A stretch of DNA of 64,000 nt, from positions 54,378,066 to 54,442,065 of the forward strand of contig NC_134400.1 of NCBI RefSeq assembly GCF_050003625.1. The letters run 5' to 3'. Position 1 is the first letter of the stretch; each line of letters opens with the position of its first letter. The notes under the pieces were generated by a model. That model saw only the letters and a program-made list of their open reading frames with translations. It did not search any database and was not told where the DNA came from. Source of the stretch: Haematobia irritans (lineage: Eukaryota; Arthropoda; Insecta; Diptera; Muscidae). The translations under genes and the position numbers were made by a program. This document shows, piece by piece, positions 1-10,440 of the stretch.

Positions 1-783
1 AGAGCTAATTTTAATTGTGGCGGAGTAAAATCTCAACTACAAATAAAATTATTACAACCTCAAACGTGGATCTACCACCCAGCGCAGTTCGGCCAGCGAA
101 GTATAATCTTCGACTGACCCCCCACCCCTCTCCTCCACCACCGTGTACAACGAAGTATAATCTTCGTCTGTCACCTCTCTCCTCCCCCTCCGTGTACAGC
201 GAAGTATAATCTTCGTCTGTCACCCCTCTCCATCCCCTCCTTGTACAGCGAAGTATAATCTTCGTCTGTCACCCCTCTCCTCCCCCTCCGTATACAGCGA
301 AGTATAATCTTCGTCTGTCAACCCTCTCCTTCTCGTCCGTGTACAGCGAAGTATAATCTTCGTCTGTCACCGCTCTCCTCCTCCTCCGTGTACAGCGAAG
401 TATAATCTTAGTCTGTCACCCCTCTCCGTCCGCCACCCCTCTCCGGTCCCGCCGTGCAGCGAAGTATAATCTTCGTCTGTCACCCCTCTCCATTTTCCCA
501 CTTTTTGTCAGCGAAACCGAAATTCGCTCGCCGATCTGCAACCCCTGACCCTGGAATACGTGCCCGTGTGTCCCGAGGAGCCGCTAGCTGTTTGTGACGT
601 ATCGTTTAGTGTCAGTGTGTTCCGGATTTATGTATTTGTAGTGAATTAATGTAAATCAAGATCTGTTTGTGCATGTGAACGAACTTATGCAGTGTTTTTC
701 TCTCTCTGGCAGTCAATTATAAATGGTTTGTAACGACCCATTGAGTCTATCCTGCATTAAAGTGATAAAAACATGTCGTTACA
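1..783 (+). repeat. 5' LTR (R/U5 part) of a Ty3/gypsy-like retrotransposon
   Basis: The window opens inside a long terminal repeat. Bases 1-10 (AGAGCTAATT) match 4995-5004 near the end of the surviving 3' LTR, so the U3 part of this copy lies upstream of the window. The LTR appears to end in CA at 782-783, directly before a primer-binding-site-like TGGCGTCC. Combining the U3 seen at 4632-4994 with this segment gives an LTR of over 1.1 kb. Most of its first half is a 49-bp tandem array. Confidence rests on the LTR/LTR overlap, the CA end, the adjacent PBS and the gag frame that follows. Confidence 0.7.
94..478 (+). repeat. 49-bp tandem array with a small hairpin in each unit
   Basis: Eight copies of a unit containing GCGAAGTATAATCTTCGT start near 96, 150, 199, 248, 297, 346, 395 and 459. 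Five successive spacings are 49 bp; the first is 54 and the last about 64. Each unit has a 5-bp stem CGAAG/CTTCG around a TATAAT loop, followed by a pyrimidine-rich spacer. The array sits in the presumed transcribed leader of the LTR element, so its RNA would carry a string of small hairpins. Confidence 0.9.
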
Positions 784-784
784 A

Positions 785-802
785 TGGCGTCCGAGCAGGG
801 AC
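785..802 (+). promoter_or_regulatory. Primer binding site of the LTR element
   Basis: TGGCGTCCGAGCAGGGAC lies one base after the CA end of the LTR. Starting with TGG, the complement of a tRNA CCA tail, is the usual form for tRNA-primed LTR elements. I do not assign the tRNA. An (AG)n microsatellite follows at about 829-866, with non-coding leader up to the gag frame. Confidence 0.6.
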
Positions 803-828
803 AGTAAAAACTGTTCCAGACTGTAACC

Positions 829-863
<35 letters not shown>

Positions 864-1288
864 GAGAAAAAAGAAATCAAATGTGTTAAATGTGAATAAA
901 AGTGGAAAAAAATAAGAATAACAGGAACTGTGTTACTCAAAGAGTCAAACTTAATTGAAAAAAAGACCATAACCAAGAACAACAAAGTGTAATACAGAAA
1001 AAATATATAACCCGTGATGGTACTATAAACAATACTCTAGATGAAAAAGGTGTTTTAAAAAATATAAACAGTGTCTAACTATAAACCATATCCTAGAAAT
1101 TGGAAAAAAGGTGTTCCAAAGTAAAAACTATATAAAATTGTGTAAACCTATCAACAAAAACAATATAAATTGAGACCTGCCAATAACAATACCACAAAAC
1201 TATAATTAGTATTTTAACCATAAACAATTTTGGGGGATCAGGCGCACAGACCCCATCAATCTCATGGCAAACCCCTTCCAAAACTAAT

Positions 1289-2998
1289 GTGGGGCGATCA
1301 CCAGTTAAAATTGAACAAAGTGGAAATTCAAGAAAGGAAGACGACTCGAATCCGGCTGCACCTATCACACCCATGGCAGAAATTATGGATGTGGTACACC
1401 GTTGGGGAGTGAAATTTGATGGAAACGGTGATCCCCTCGAGTTCTGTGAACGGATCGAAGAATTGTCGGTAATGTACAACATCCCCTTAAATCATGTACC
1501 ACACGCAATGCCAGAGCTATTCAAAGGGAAAACACTCATCTGGTTCCGAAACAATAACAAGCGGTGGAAAAGTTGGGAGGAGTTCAAGAGGGACTTCGCC
1601 AAATTTTTCTTACCACCGCGGTATTTTGAAAAATTGGATGACGAGATCAGAAAAAGAACACAACTAGTCAAAGAACCATTTAAGGAATATGTGGTGGCAT
1701 TACAAAATCTTATGCGTCATACGGAGTTGACAGAGAGCCAAAAACTAGAACGGATCTTCAGAAATGACCATCCAGACTACATGTGGTATATTCGTCGTCG
1801 AGATTTTTCATGCCATGAGTTGATCAGCATGGCTGAAGACCTAGAATGCATACTCGGTGCCGCAAATCAACAGAGGGGAGGTGACCGCCATGGAGATCAA
1901 AGAATCGGTGGAGCGAGGAGAGACCAATGCTATGTAAGCAACTCCAGCAACCAGGATCTGAACGCAACTCGAAGACGCCAAAATATGGAGTTGCGGACAT
2001 CGTTGCAATGGCAAGAGTCCAAGATAACGGCCCGGATTCTCCTCGAGGGAAAGCTGGTTACTGCCACCATAGACACCGGAGCATCGACAAGTTTTATGAA
2101 GAAAAGTTATTTGAGGTCACTAAAAAAGAATATAAAGTACTATAACGATCCGCGGGAGGTGATATTGGCAGATTCCTCTATCGTCAAAATCACAAAAGCA
2201 ACGAATCTTGACATCAGCTTTGGTAATATTTCGGCTTCCTGTACGCTTTGGGTGATGGAAGAATTTAATGAGGATATCCTACCAGGATTAGACTTCCTCC
2301 AAGTTTTCAACACCACTATCAGTTGCGCGGGTCTGTCAGTCCAATGCAGAGCGGATATAAGTGAGGCGGTTAACTGTGGTATGATCACACACACAACACC
2401 GGAGGACACTCACCCACTACCACCAGGTGAGTCAAGGAATGGGGAAGATGAAGATTCAATGGAATACGTGATAGACACCAGTGGGGAGGATAGGACAATC
2501 CAGGAGTTCTTAAGGAGCGAAATAGCTAAGTTCGAGCATGTAACAGGACTCACCACCATAGCAGAACATAAAATACACGGCAGGAAATACACGGTATTTC
2601 AAGATATGGGTATTCAACATCAATTTACTGCCCCGTACACTCCTCAGGAAAACCCCACGGAAAGGGCCAATCACACCATTAAAACGATGATCGCGCAGCT
2701 AACCGGTACAAGGCATAATAAATGGGACGATTTGCTCCCAGAAATTATGCTGGCAATTAGTGTGGCCGAATCAACGTGCTTTTCGCCAGCATTTTTAACC
2801 CAGGGCAGAGAACCAAGACTGCCCGGAGCACTATTTGATGAAAGCACCCCAGGAACTGGAACGCGACCGTTAAAGCCCAACGACCGGGCGCAAGAATTGA
2901 AGGAAGTATTTAGTCTGGTACGTCGAAATTTGGATAAGGCAGCCGATACACAGAGGAGGTATTATAATTTGAGGAGAAGAGCCTGGCAGCCGAAGTAG
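1289..2998 (+). pseudogene. gag-protease-integrase frame of a Ty3/gypsy element with reverse transcriptase deleted
   Basis: This is a 569-residue open frame. Residues about 25-200 resemble a retrotransposon gag domain: the LEFCERIEEL stretch, then WFRNNNKRWKSWEEFKRDFA with the WxxxKxxF pattern. Residues about 240-345 are a pepsin-like protease, with DTGAS as the active-site motif. About residue 420 the frame enters the linker that normally precedes reverse transcriptase (VTGLTTIAEHKI), then jumps directly into the C-terminal half of the integrase core (GIQHQFTAPYTPQENPTERAN). Reverse transcriptase, RNase H, the integrase zinc finger and both catalytic Asp residues are missing; only the last Glu of the DDE triad remains. 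The deletion kept the frame open. It ends at a TAG caused by a one-base shift, after which the integrase tail continues in another frame. It cannot be autonomous but might still make Gag. Confidence 0.85.
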
Positions 2999-3192
2999 GA
3001 GATTTGGTTTTGGTGCGCCAACATCCGATCTCGAAAGCGAGTGAGAACTTTGCGGCTAAATTAGCACCCAAATACGATGGGCCTTACCGCGTCCGGAATT
3101 TTACCTCGCCGGTCATTGTTGTAGTACAAGCTCCGAATTCATCGGAAACCCGAACGGCTCATGTTAGCTATTTAAAACCTTATCAACAATAG
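2999..3192 (+). pseudogene. Integrase C-terminal tail, shifted one frame from the gag-pro-int ORF
   Basis: Reading continues one frame over immediately after the TAG at 2996-2998. It gives the GDLVLVRQHP start of the integrase C-terminal domain and then the module KYDGPYRVRNF, a GPY/F domain. It ends with YLKPYQQ and a stop at 3190-3192. Fusion to the previous frame would need a single-base change, so this is a frameshift rather than a separate gene. An ATG at 3004 is coincidental. Confidence 0.8.
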
Positions 3193-3215
3193 TATTTATG
3201 TAGTGTTTTTGTGGC

Positions 3216-3260
3216 TTACCTTGAAGTAATAATGATCTTACCTTGAAGTAATAATGATCA
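3216..3260 (+). repeat. Short tandem duplication after integrase
   Basis: CTTACCTTGAAGTAATAATG occurs twice in a row. A second small duplication, CAATAAGACTGA, lies near 3480-3505. Both are in the post-integrase region of the LTR element and look like replication slippage. Confidence 0.8.
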
Positions 3261-3553
3261 TAGGAGAGACATCGGAATGGAGAGAAAGTTCGAAGCTTCA
3301 AGCAAAAGGTTCCGGCAAAGCTATGAATGCGGGAAGGCCATGGCCCGGCGGACGAAACTAATAGATCCAGAAGAAGCCCCCGCCCCTCGCAAAGTCCGAC
3401 GAACTAGAGGCACATAACAACCGAAGAAATGTATACCAACTCAAACGAAAAACTCAGTACCCCGCAGCAATCTATTCAGCCAATAAGACTGACCAATAAG
3501 ACTGAGCCACCACAAGCTACCGACCCTTCGGAATCAGATGACGACGACACCAA

Positions 3554-3817
3554 GTGAAAATGTCTGACCCACCAAGACGCCGAATTAATGATACCCCTCC
3601 GCCACCTGAACGAGCCGCAAGCCCGGTCCTGAGAACACCACCTACGAAGCGCATAAGGAGGGAACCGACCTCGGGTCCACGGGGCTCAAGAGCACGACAT
3701 TCTCCCCGGAATGTGACCGATGGTACGCATGAAGATTCGTCCGGTACTGAGAGCCATGATGAATGCCCAACTACATACTTCCCTGTCACCACCAAACCCG
3801 CCGGTACTGTAGTGTGA
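3554..3817 (+). other. Post-integrase ORF of the LTR element, Pro/Arg-rich, unrecognised
   Basis: An 87-codon frame starts PPRRRINDTPPPPER and is rich in Pro, Arg and Ser, with no domain I recognise. A second frame (3763-4023, stop at 4021-4023) overlaps its end and contains the more protein-like stretch SEWHYAGYHCYERTMTVRLF. The two may be parts of one ORF3 split by a frameshift. Accessory ORFs downstream of integrase are known in several gypsy lineages. I see no signal peptide or membrane segment that would support an envelope gene. Confidence 0.35.
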
Positions 3818-4023
3818 AATTTACCGACTCCGAGTGGCATTATGCTGGGTACCACTGTTACGAAAGAACCATGACGGTAAGGTTGTTTGTACCGGCGTGG
3901 ACTAACGTTCCGACTTTCCCCTACATAACTCACCGACCGACGACTTGCGTAGTGGAGGAAAGCAGTGAAAGAGAGGTGGAAAATTCGCGTTTTAAGACAG
4001 GGCACAGTCGACGTCTATCATAA

Positions 4024-4419
4024 GTGTGGCAAAGAAATGAAAATTCGTCAGAAACACACTGGAGAACTCGCACAGGTGGTTGCCTGCTTTCGGAGAGTGA
4101 ATCAGTGAAGAGCCCAAGCACGGTGGCAGAAGACTATGGCGCGCCGGAAACACAGGTAGTAATGGTGCCTGTCGAGTTATCGTCATCGTCGACGATCACT
4201 TCCAGTGCGTCCTCCGTCTCGTCAGAAACGACTACCACCAGTTCATCGAGTACATCAGACGACATACCAAAATCCACCGCCCTAGTGAGTAACTTAATCT
4301 TCCATACCCGAGGAGATACCGAAGATACGATTATGGTCGAGGGGCAAGAGAAAAGACTAAATCCTCGGTTGCAAACAAGAGTAGAAAGCGAGGACAGACA
4401 GGGGGTTACTAGAAAATGA
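4024..4419 (+). other. Post-integrase ORF of the LTR element, Ser/Thr-rich, unrecognised
   Basis: A 131-codon frame with a Ser/Thr-dominated middle (about residues 50-85) and charged ends. It has no recognisable domain. It probably belongs to the same decayed 3' reading frame as 3554-4023. Composition bias alone can keep such a frame open, so its coding status is uncertain. Bases 4420-4616 are non-coding as far as I can see. Confidence 0.3.
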
Positions 4420-4616
4420 GTGGAAGGTATCACCACCGAAACGTTGGGGACAGATGAACCAGAGGTGGAGATAACTGGAGTCTTACAAACGGTGGTTGAT
4501 GGACTCCAAAAGAAACGAGGGGCTAAGGGGCGTATTAAGGTACTAAGAGAGGTTGAAGGAGTTGTACCTCATAAAAATTAATGGTGCCGGGATGGTATCG
4601 ATCAACAAACGCTGTG

Positions 4617-4630
4617 GATGAGGAGGGGTA
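4617..4630 (+). promoter_or_regulatory. Polypurine tract of the LTR element
   Basis: GATGAGGAGGGGTA is purine-rich and ends directly before TTGTGAGGGC, where the 3' LTR begins with TG at 4632. This is the position and composition expected for the plus-strand primer. Confidence 0.65.
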
Positions 4631-4631
4631 T

Positions 4632-5004
4632 TGTGAGGGCAAAAGTCGCCAGAGGGTTTGTTTTTAACCACAACAGAAATGAAGTATTTATGTTCAATTA
4701 TTATTTACTGTGTTAATAATATGATTGAATAGAATTTTTATGTTTAGTTATCCTATGTGAAGTATTGATTTTGTTTTATTATGATTAAAATAAAATTGAA
4801 TAGAATTTTCTTTGATGTTAACTATTTGAAGACTAGGATAACGCCATCTAGTGGATTTGATAAGCAACGGTTGATTGGGCAGTCAGCTGTGTAGGATAAC
4901 AGCTGTGTGATGTGTGTGTGGGCGATCGTCTGTGGCTATAAAAGGAGTAGCGAGACAAGAAACTGGGGGTTGGTTGGCGATCGCCAAAGAGGTAAGAGCT
5001 AATT
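4632..5004 (+). repeat. 3' LTR, U3 and start of R, interrupted at 5004
   Basis: The LTR starts TGTGAGGGCA right after the polypurine tract. It carries a TATA box at 4937 and reaches AGAGCTAATT at 4995-5004, the same ten bases that open the window. From there the sequence becomes the hairpin end of an A-family element, so the rest of the LTR is missing or displaced. I could not find the LTR resuming after 8452. Confidence 0.7.
4937..4944 (+). promoter_or_regulatory. TATA box in the 3' LTR U3
   Basis: TATAAAAG lies about 58 bp upstream of the AGAGCTAATT shared by the two LTR copies, which is consistent with transcription starting around 4965-4970. An inverted GGCGATCG motif occurs at 4921 and again near 4977. 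Confidence 0.55.
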
Positions 5005-6300
5005 ATACCCTATATAAATTATAATAAGTTTGTGCATTTGTATGTAACGCCAAGAAATATTGGTCATAGACCCATCTTTTAGTATACCGATCGGCTTAGA
5101 ATTAAATTCTGAGTCGATTTAGCGATGTCCGTCTGTCTGTCTGTCCGACCGTCTGTCTGTATATGTAATTTTGTGCACAAAGTACAGCTCGCAATTAAAG
5201 TCCGATCGTCCTCAAATTTGGCATAGGGCCGTTTCTTGGGACAGAGACAATCGCTATTGGTTTTGGAAAAAATCGGTTCAGATTTAGATATAGCTGCCAT
5301 ACATATTTATCCCCGATGTGGTCATAGTTAGCGTGTTTATCAACCGATTTTTTTGAAATACCGTACATCCACATATTTTATGAATCTCGAAAATCTTGCA
5401 AAATATCAGCCAAATCGGTTCAGATTTAGATATAGCTCCCATACATATCTTTCGTCCGATTTAGACCACAGAGGCCAAAGTTTACTACCGATCTTCGTGA
5501 AATTTTGCACAGAGGGTAGCATTGACATTCTACTAATGCTTGGTAAATTTGATTGAAATCGGTTCAAATTAAGATATAGCTCCCATATATATCTTTCGTC
5601 CGATTTGAACTTATATGGCCAGAGTTTTGCCGTGATTTGCTTCAAATTTTGCACAAGGGGTACGTTTAATAGTATCGTTAAGTGTGTAAAATTTTGTTAA
5701 AATCGGTTCAGATTTAGATATAGCTCACATATATATCTTTCGTCCGATTTGGACTTATATGGTCCCAAAAGCCAGAGTTTTGCCCTGACTTACTTCAAAT
5801 TTTGCACAAGCGGTACTTTTAACGATACTATTGTATGTGCCAAATATGGTCAAAATCGATTCAGATTTAGATATAGCTCCCATATATAATTCGTCCGATT
5901 TGAACTTATATGGCCTCCAAATCCAGGGTTTTGCCGTGATTTGCTTCAAATTTCGCACAAGGAGTACGTTTAGTAGTATAGGTAATTGTGGCAAATTTGG
6001 TTGAAATCGGTTCAGATTTAGATATGGCTCCCATATATATCTCCCGTCCGATTTGCACTCATATGACCAGGTGGGCCAAAGTTATACTCCCATTTACGTG
6101 AAATTTCGCATAGATAGCAAATTTATTATTCTAACTATGCATGTCAAATTTAGTCAAAATTGGTTCAGATTGTATATAGCTCTCATATATACGTACACCA
6201 GAGCTGAGGAAATATGGTAGACTGTTTCATATTTTAGACCCATTTTCAATGGGATTTTCTTCCAATTGACTGGATAGTTTCCTCAGAGAATACAAATATG

Positions 6301-6512
<212 letters not shown>

Positions 6513-7612
6513 ACAGATGTGATATGTTATCGAAAACTTAGATCTACACTGTTAGAAAAATATGTTTTTCATATGTTCCGATATAAACAAAATGTGTTTC
6601 GGGCACAATTTTTAAACACAATATATTTAAGTGCAAACATGTAATGTTCCTAAACTAACACCAAATGTTTGGGACATCTATATTAATATGTTAGAATATA
6701 TTATGTTTGTGGCATGAATGTTTCATAAAAATCATATGTGTGAATACAAACATATATAAATTTACAAATTTCGACTAAACATACATATGTTGTGATATTT
6801 TATTCAAAGCGACAGAGAGAGTATAGAGAGAACTAGAGATGGAAACCGGGAGAGTTGACGAAAGATATCAATATAACACAGCAAAAGAGTCAAAAGAGAA
6901 CAATTTCTGTGAAACCGCTTGTATGTTGTTTCGGAAAACTGTTTTATGATAAGGCCAAAAATTTGATATGTTTAAGTCTAAATATTATTTAATTTGAATA
7001 AAGAGAATATACATTCTGAACCAAGAGAATAGACATTTGAAAAACAAACAGCTTATGTTTTCGCCTTGAGAGCAGCATTTTATGTATGTGTGGACATGTG
7101 TTTTGTTTATCATTTTGGCATTATTTTTTTCTTGGTTCGTTAAAAGAAATCAGGGGTCTTCATAAAAATAACGAAAGGGCACTATACTCTTTTTAGAGTT
7201 GGGACGGTAAAATGAAATAAGGAGGAAATAGTGAAAAATTACACAGTAAAATGTAAAAAAACAAAGTTTAGTTTCTCTTTATTAAAAAGTAGTCCACGAG
7301 GAGTTGAGGGACACCATCAAATATAAAAGCGGGCATTAAGTTCGACTTTTACAGCTAAAACAATTTAAAAAGTTTATTCTCTTTAAAATGAATTATTAAA
7401 GAAAAATAAAAGGAATTTTAGAGCGATGGTGTTAAATGCTAGTAAAAAATTGTTCACTCCTAAATAAATTTATGTTTATATTATAAAATTATGTATGTAT
7501 GTTTATACTCGACTCCACGTTCTTCTTTTGTTACTTTTTGAATTCCTTCCAAATTTTAAAGTTTTGTACAAAAACAGTTTTTTATTACAAGATTGTTATT
7601 TTTGCAATAAAA

Positions 7613-7711
7613 AGTAACAGTGCTTGATATAAACGAAATTGAAAGATTTTTGGATAAAATATTATTTTATCCAAAAATCTTTCAATTTCGTTTATATCAA
7701 GCACTGTTACT
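7613..7711. repeat. Perfect 47-bp inverted repeat (5-bp loop)
   Basis: The arm 7613-7659 is the exact reverse complement of 7665-7711, around the loop TATTA. The arm starts AGTAACAGTGCTTGATATAA. Part of the arm recurs singly in D copy 3 near 10412, so the hairpin arose inside the element. Such a perfect palindrome implies a young duplication or active gene conversion. Confidence 0.97.
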
Positions 7712-7813
7712 GACTATAAATCTTTAATAACGCACATTTCGATGTTTCATTTAAAAAAATTAATATAGTATAAATATAAATGTATAAATTAAAAAAAAAA
7801 AACAAAAAAAAAT

Positions 7814-7888
7814 GTTCGGTCGGAGCAGGGATTGAACCCACGACCCTTTGCATGCAAGGCAGACATGCTAACCACTGCTCCACGTGGC
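7814..7888 (-). ncRNA. tRNA-like Pol III module 1 in D copy 1
   Basis: On the minus strand it has the acceptor pairing GGAGCAG/CTGCTCC, an A-box-like segment around GTGGTTAGCATG, and a B box in GTGGGTTCAATCCC. A long T run follows directly after CCGACCGAACA, which is the Pol III terminator form. The anticodon loop does not fold like a functional tRNA, so it is tRNA-derived. The head of the SINEs at 45849 and 59706 shares most of this sequence. Confidence 0.65.
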
Positions 7889-8002
7889 AAACAAATGTAT
7901 GTTTCTGTTAAATATTGTTATGTTTGCATGGGCTCGTGGGCGCTGCAAACTATGCTATATAAATGTAACTTAAAACGATAATTATCTACTGGTGACTATA
8001 AC

Positions 8003-8078
8003 AGCTACGTAGCCCAGTGGATAGTGTGTTGGCTTACAAACTGTATGGTCCTCGGTTCGATTCTCCGTGCAGGCGAAA
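8003..8078 (+). ncRNA. tRNA-like Pol III module 2 in D copy 1
   Basis: The plus strand has an A box TAGCCCAGTGG at 8010-8020 and a B box GGTTCGATTCT at about 8054-8064, spaced as in a tRNA gene. It points away from module 1, so the two would be transcribed divergently. No T run follows closely. The acceptor stem is weak, so I do not call it a functional tRNA. Confidence 0.6.
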
Positions 8079-8452
8079 GGTAAAATTTAAAAAATTTATA
8101 AAAGTGAATAATTTCTTCAACATTATTTGTATTACAGAGAAAGGTGCCAATAACTAAAAAATTTCGTGGAAGTGAAAATTACGAGTATGTTAGGGAATGA
8201 GCACAATCGTGTTTGGGAAAAATTCTTCCAAGCATATAATATTTTTGGCTCAAAATGCTTCCAAACATATAATATGTTCACATAAAACAAACATATTAAT
8301 GTTTCGGCAGTATGCAATAATATATGTGCTTCCTGCAAAATATGTTTGGAACATATGTTAAAGAAGCGATTTTTTTGAGGGTGTACAAAGTGGTGCAGGG
8401 TATAATATAGTCGGCCCCGCCCGACTTTAGACTTTCCTTACTTGTTAGTTAC

Positions 8453-9598
8453 TATATATTCGTATTCACCATCTTCTTCAATTGTTAGGAATCTTTATAT
8501 CGTCAACACCAATCTATGCTCCCTTTCATTATACGGTTAAATATTTGGCAGGTACGAATACATTGTTAGATTTTGCACTTCCGCTTTAATTTATCGTGTC
8601 CAGAAAGCCGAAATGTAAAGCTTCGTTATCGAAATGAGTCAAACAATTATGGTTACAAATTAGAAAACTTTCATTGCGCAAACGCTGTGTGTTTTTAATA
8701 AACGAATTGACAGATAAGCCTTATTGTACACTCATTATACGGAATACAATCTTCTAGTTGTCTACTAGCTAAGATAAGTATAAGGAAACATTCAGAACGT
8801 TCTTTAGTTAAAATATTAACAAGAATATACAATGCTGTGTACAGCAAAAGCTTCTTAACACATTGGCTTTAAAATGCTCAACTTCGTAAAGGCAATGAGT
8901 TCATCTTTTAAATTCCTTAGGAAACTGTTGGTTTAAAGCGAAAACCTTTCCATTTATAAACTAGTTACGGAGTTTGTAAATGAAACTTGCTGTTTTTACT
9001 ATTTAATCTACGCTATGATTAATGACTTCTCCACTCCAATACATATAATATGGATATAATCAAAAGCGATGGCTTTTACCATATTCAGGAGAACATTTTC
9101 TATGCACAGTCATTTCTTTATACACAGAAAAAATGTAATTTTGTTATTCATACTTACACGCTTTGCGCTAAATTTCGTCCTAATATACAAAACAAGAAAT
9201 ACAAGACAAAAAATTTAACTCACCAACTATCAATATTTGTTATACACAACAGTTTGTTCTTTTCAGCGTAAAGAACTATATTTGCTAGTCATATTCCAAT
9301 TTTCAAAGAATGGTGTAACGAATTACGATCTAGCGACGAAATCAATAACTATGGTCATAGAGTAGAGGCTAATGAGCAATTTTAAAAATTGAGTGCATCG
9401 TTATTTTCCTTGAAGGGAGAGGCAAAACAATTGTTTATACATATTTCTTCTACAGAGGTATATTCTTCTGCGCCTGAATGAGTTGAAATCTACAAGACGG
9501 AAATCACCAAGAAGTACACGTTTTTCACAATTTTGTTTGGAACCGCCTTCCAAACCCTGGTACAAAAATTCAACTCCCGCACCAGAACACATATAAAT
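8453..9598. other. Unassigned AT-rich sequence
   Basis: I see no recognisable gene or repeat family here. Short frames, for example 9050-9271, are low-complexity and unsupported. The left end of D copy 3 may lie near 9120 or 9598 but could not be fixed. Confidence 0.5.
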
Positions 9599-9988
9599 CA
9601 TAAATAGGCTTCTTTCGGGCTACATGTATACACTTCTTCCAATATATAATATGTTTGAAAGCATATTGGTCTAAACAATATAATATGTTTGGGTAGTCTA
9701 AGTTCCAAACATTTTGTATTTTTCCATCCAAATTCAATAATGTTGTCTTCCAAAAAACTATATGTTCTTATGTGAACATATAATATGTTTGGAAACATTT
9801 TGAACCCAAAAATATTATATGCTTAGAAGAATTTTCTCCCAAAGAAGATTGTACTCAAATTTTTTTTCTGCCTAATTGTATATTCCCTCACATTTTTCTC
9901 ACTTCCACGAGTTTTTAGCACCTTTTTCTGTAATACAAACATTTTAGAAGAAATTATTATATTTTACAATTTTTTTTTAATTTTACCT

Positions 9989-10060
9989 TTTGCCGGACGG
10001 GGATTCGAACAGCGGACCACACAGTTTGTAAGTCAGCACACTGACCACTGGCCTACGTAG
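9989..10060 (-). ncRNA. tRNA-like module 2 in D copy 3
   Basis: It matches module 2 of copy 1 in reverse: the B box complement GGATTCGAAC near 10000 and the A box complement CCACTGGCCTA near 10047. It points left, away from module 1 at 10190. Confidence 0.55.
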
Positions 10061-10189
10061 CTGTTATGGTAATCAAGAGATAATTATCGTTATAAGTTAT
10101 ATTTATATAGCATAGCTTGGGGCGCCCACGAGCCGATGCAAACATAACATTGTTTAACGACATAACATTATTAAACATACATTTGTTGG

Positions 10190-10262
10190 AAGCTTGGAGC
10201 AGTAGTTGGTCGTCCGCCTTGCGTGACAGGGGACCTGGGTTCGATCCCTGCTTCGACCAATA
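10190..10262 (+). ncRNA. tRNA-like module 1 in D copy 3
   Basis: It starts AGCTTGGAGCAGTAGTTGG and has a B box GGGTTCGATCCC near 10238. After CTTCGACCAATACCA comes a run of at least nine T, a Pol III terminator. The middle (GACAGGGGACCTGG) is more diverged from copies 1 and 2. Confidence 0.55.
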
Positions 10263-10440
10263 CCATTTTTTTTTAAATATATTTTTTAACATATATTCCA
10301 GATACGTTCGGAAGTTCCCGAAAAGGTGTTCAGCATTACATACTATTATATTAAATTTTTACTACGAAATTGTAAAGTGTGTTTTATAAAAGACTTAAAG
10401 TCAGAAAAGAAAAGTGCTTGATATAAACGAAATGGACTGA

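Larger units (their letters stand above)
6547..8383 (+). mobile_element. DNA transposon D, copy 1 (TA target), carries two tRNA-like modules
   Basis: The ends are imperfect inverted repeats of about 33 bp: CACTGTTAGAAAAATATG on the left and, read inward from the right, CACCCTCAAAAAAATCGC; both then reach ATATGTTCC. The element is flanked by TA (6545-6546 and 8384-8385), and the pre-insertion sequence is intact in another A copy, so the boundaries are exact. It has no transposase. Contents in order: a GTTCC/AACAT-rich left arm, a 47-bp-arm hairpin (7613-7711) and a divergent pair of tRNA-like modules (7814-7888 and 8003-8078). The TA duplication suggests mobilisation by a Tc1/mariner-type transposase. 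Confidence 0.8.
9599..10440 (-). mobile_element. DNA transposon D, copy 3, left part (diverged)
   Basis: In reverse orientation it carries the D right-arm phrases (GAACATATAATATGTTTGG, AAAATATTATATGCTT), then both tRNA-like modules, then the GTGCTTGATATAAACGAAAT arm sequence near 10412. The remainder of this copy probably resumes at 13626-14294, with D copy 2 and unassigned sequence between. It is more diverged than copies 1 and 2, so it is older. Confidence 0.6.

Noticed and set aside
94..478. CRISPR-like look of the 49-bp array
   Set aside because: The spacers are near-identical pyrimidine tracts, the host is a eukaryote, and the array lies inside an LTR.
3517..4005. 162-codon minus-strand frame in the LTR element
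   Set aside because: Antisense to the element's own ORFs, with no domain. The plus strand fits the element better.
3554..4419. Envelope gene for the LTR element
   Set aside because: No signal peptide, transmembrane segment or cleavage site seen. The frames are Pro/Arg and Ser/Thr-rich low complexity.
7814..7888. Functional host tRNA genes in the D elements
   Set aside because: The anticodon arms do not fold properly, the sequences repeat with the transposon, and the SINE heads are the same. Called tRNA-like only.
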